The translations under genes and the position numbers were made by a program. From ANME-2 cluster archaeon (GTDB taxonomy: Archaea; Halobacteriota; Methanosarcinia; Methanosarcinales; Methanogasteraceae): 5,809 nt of DNA. Positions 4,852 through 5,809 of the stretch are shown here, piece by piece. The stretch is from assembly GCA_003601535.1 (NCBI GenBank), contig PIXW01000187.1, positions 1 to 5,809 of the forward strand. Direction: 5' to 3'. The notes under the pieces were generated by a model. That model had not been told where the DNA came from and made no database searches. It was given only the letters and a program-made list of their open reading frames with translations. The stretch's first letter is position 1. Each line of letters starts with the position of its first letter.

Positions 4852-5809
4852 ATGAATAAGAACAGACTACGAAGCACTGTTGTGACGTTGATCGTTGCCA
4901 TGGTGCTGATTGGAATGACATTTGGCGCTATGGCAGAACCTAATAACGTGCCACACACGCCAAAACCGAGACCGACCGTTTCTGCCGCCGAAACCAATTA
5001 TCCAGCCGAGGTGGTAGAATCAGAACACGCGTCCATGCGTACAACTAGCAGCGGGGTTACATACACCAGAAACTACCCTGCTTATGCATGGGATGGGGTT
5101 ACATACGCTGATGCTTCATTGACCGGTGGATATGACGACTGGTACCTGAACTATACCATGCCATGGGCGTTTACGTTCTTTGGTACGGATTACGCAGAGA
5201 TCATCATCGACACCAATGGTGTGATCACATTCCCACCGGATTATGATGTAGGATATTCGCCATACCATATACGATGCATCGCTCCGTACTGGGGGGATCT
5301 GACACAATGGGACGATAGTTGTTATATAGAGGTCCAATCAAAGACCAGCCCTAACAGAGTGGTGATCGAGTGGTATACCGATTCATATTCTAACGCCGCT
5401 GGGAAGAACCTCTTCGAGGCGATCCTGTACGAAGATGGGACGATCAGATACGATTACAACTATCTGAATGATCCACCATATTACACGCCTTCCGCACGGA
5501 TCAGCGATGGCACGACGACGTACACCAACACATATAGTGACGATACATCGGTGACATATACCCCGAGCACCGGAACTCCTGATACCGGAACCGTGAACAT
5601 CAACTCGATCGACTCATCAAGTTTCCCGTACATCACGGTGTATGCATCGGCTACAGATGATACCGGTGCCACGATTGGAGGGCTTGATATGGATAACTTC
5701 TGTCTCAAAGAGGATTTGACAGAAGAAAACATCACCGTTACCGATATCACCTCCGGCGGTGGCTCGATGGCTGATATCGTCTTCGTCTTCGATGACACAG
5801 GCAGCATGT
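4852..5809 (+). CDS. Secreted protein with a surface beta-domain and a vWA domain (3' end cut by the window)
   Basis: 319 codons are visible with no stop before the edge. The N-terminus is a Sec signal peptide: MNKNRLR, a hydrophobic core (about 10-24) and AMA at 26-28 before E29. A spacer rich in Pro, Thr and Ser follows (about 29-66). Residues about 69-222 look like a beta-sandwich surface domain, with FTFFGTDYAEIIIDTNGVITF (from 107), IRCIAPYWGDL (140-150), NRVVIEWY (168-175) and FEAILYEDGTIRYDY (188-202). Folds of this pattern occur in secreted adhesion-type proteins. After a Thr-rich linker (about 221-246), residues 248-300 resemble the Ig-like segment that often precedes vWA domains (GLDMDNFCLKED, 277-288). 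The vWA domain starts at DIVFVFDDTGSM (308-319), whose D314, T316 and S318 fit the first MIDAS metal-binding motif DxTxS. The protein is probably extracellular or envelope-attached and binds a protein partner or ligand through a divalent metal; the partner and any C-terminal anchor are not visible. Confidence 0.88.
   Translation, partial: MNKNRLRSTVVTLIVAMVLIGMTFGAMAEPNNVPHTPKPRPTVSAAETNYPAEVVESEHASMRTTSSGVTYTRNYPAYAWDGVTYADASLTGGYDDWYLNYTMPWAFTFFGTDYAEIIIDTNGVITFPPDYDVGYSPYHIRCIAPYWGDLTQWDDSCYIEVQSKTSPNRVVIEWYTDSYSNAAGKNLFEAILYEDGTIRYDYNYLNDPPYYTPSARISDGTTTYTNTYSDDTSVTYTPSTGTPDTGTVNINSIDSSSFPYITVYASATDDTGATIGGLDMDNFCLKEDLTEENITVTDITSGGGSMADIVFVFDDTGSM

Noticed and set aside
5481..5807. Minus-strand open frame of 108 codons at the right edge
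   Set aside because: It is antisense to the vWA gene, whose signal peptide, Ig-like segment and MIDAS motif are in the plus frame; the Val/Ser-rich translation is a by-product of that coding sequence.

Overview
The window looks archaeal, most likely from the methanogen/ANME-type Methanomicrobia–Methanosarcinia side of the Euryarchaeota. The evidence is an archaeal-style type IA DNA topoisomerase I with a long zinc-finger tail, a stand-alone CbiG C-terminal domain (cobamide synthesis, typical of methanogens), secreted proteins with Sec signal peptides, and TATA-box-like elements placed about 26-30 nt upstream of start codons that lack a Shine-Dalgarno site. Lineage is inferred from protein style only; there is no rRNA or other taxonomic marker.

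Layout. Positions 1-43 may hold the beginning of a divergent minus-strand gene. Positions 126-1043 (+) encode a membrane-anchored histidine-kinase-like protein with an intact ATP-binding domain but Glu instead of the phosphoacceptor His. Positions 1077-3608 (+) encode DNA topoisomerase I (topA), with a tandemly duplicated zinc-finger module and a C-terminal helix-hairpin-helix domain. Two minus-strand genes follow, convergent with topA: a small secreted protein of unknown function (3587-4018), whose end overlaps the end of topA by 22 bp, and upstream of it a 124-residue CbiG_C/CobE-like protein (4092-4466). A GC-containing hairpin sits in the 73-bp gap between these two genes. A 385-bp intergenic region (4467-4851) carries TATA-like elements, short inverted repeats and a doubtful 47-codon ORF. 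It leads into a secreted von Willebrand factor A (vWA) protein (4852 to the window edge), cut off just as its metal-binding (MIDAS) motif begins.

How the genes relate. No single pathway links them: they cover signalling, chromosome topology, cobamide synthesis and cell-surface functions. The kinase-like gene and topA are co-oriented and 33 bp apart, but topA has its own well-placed TATA-like box. No mobile element, CRISPR array, tRNA or rRNA was recognised. The most unusual items are the His-to-Glu kinase homologue, the duplicated zinc-finger tail of TopA, and unexplained hairpins and repeats in the 4.06-4.83 kb region. I do not see convincing evidence for a wholly new multi-gene system.
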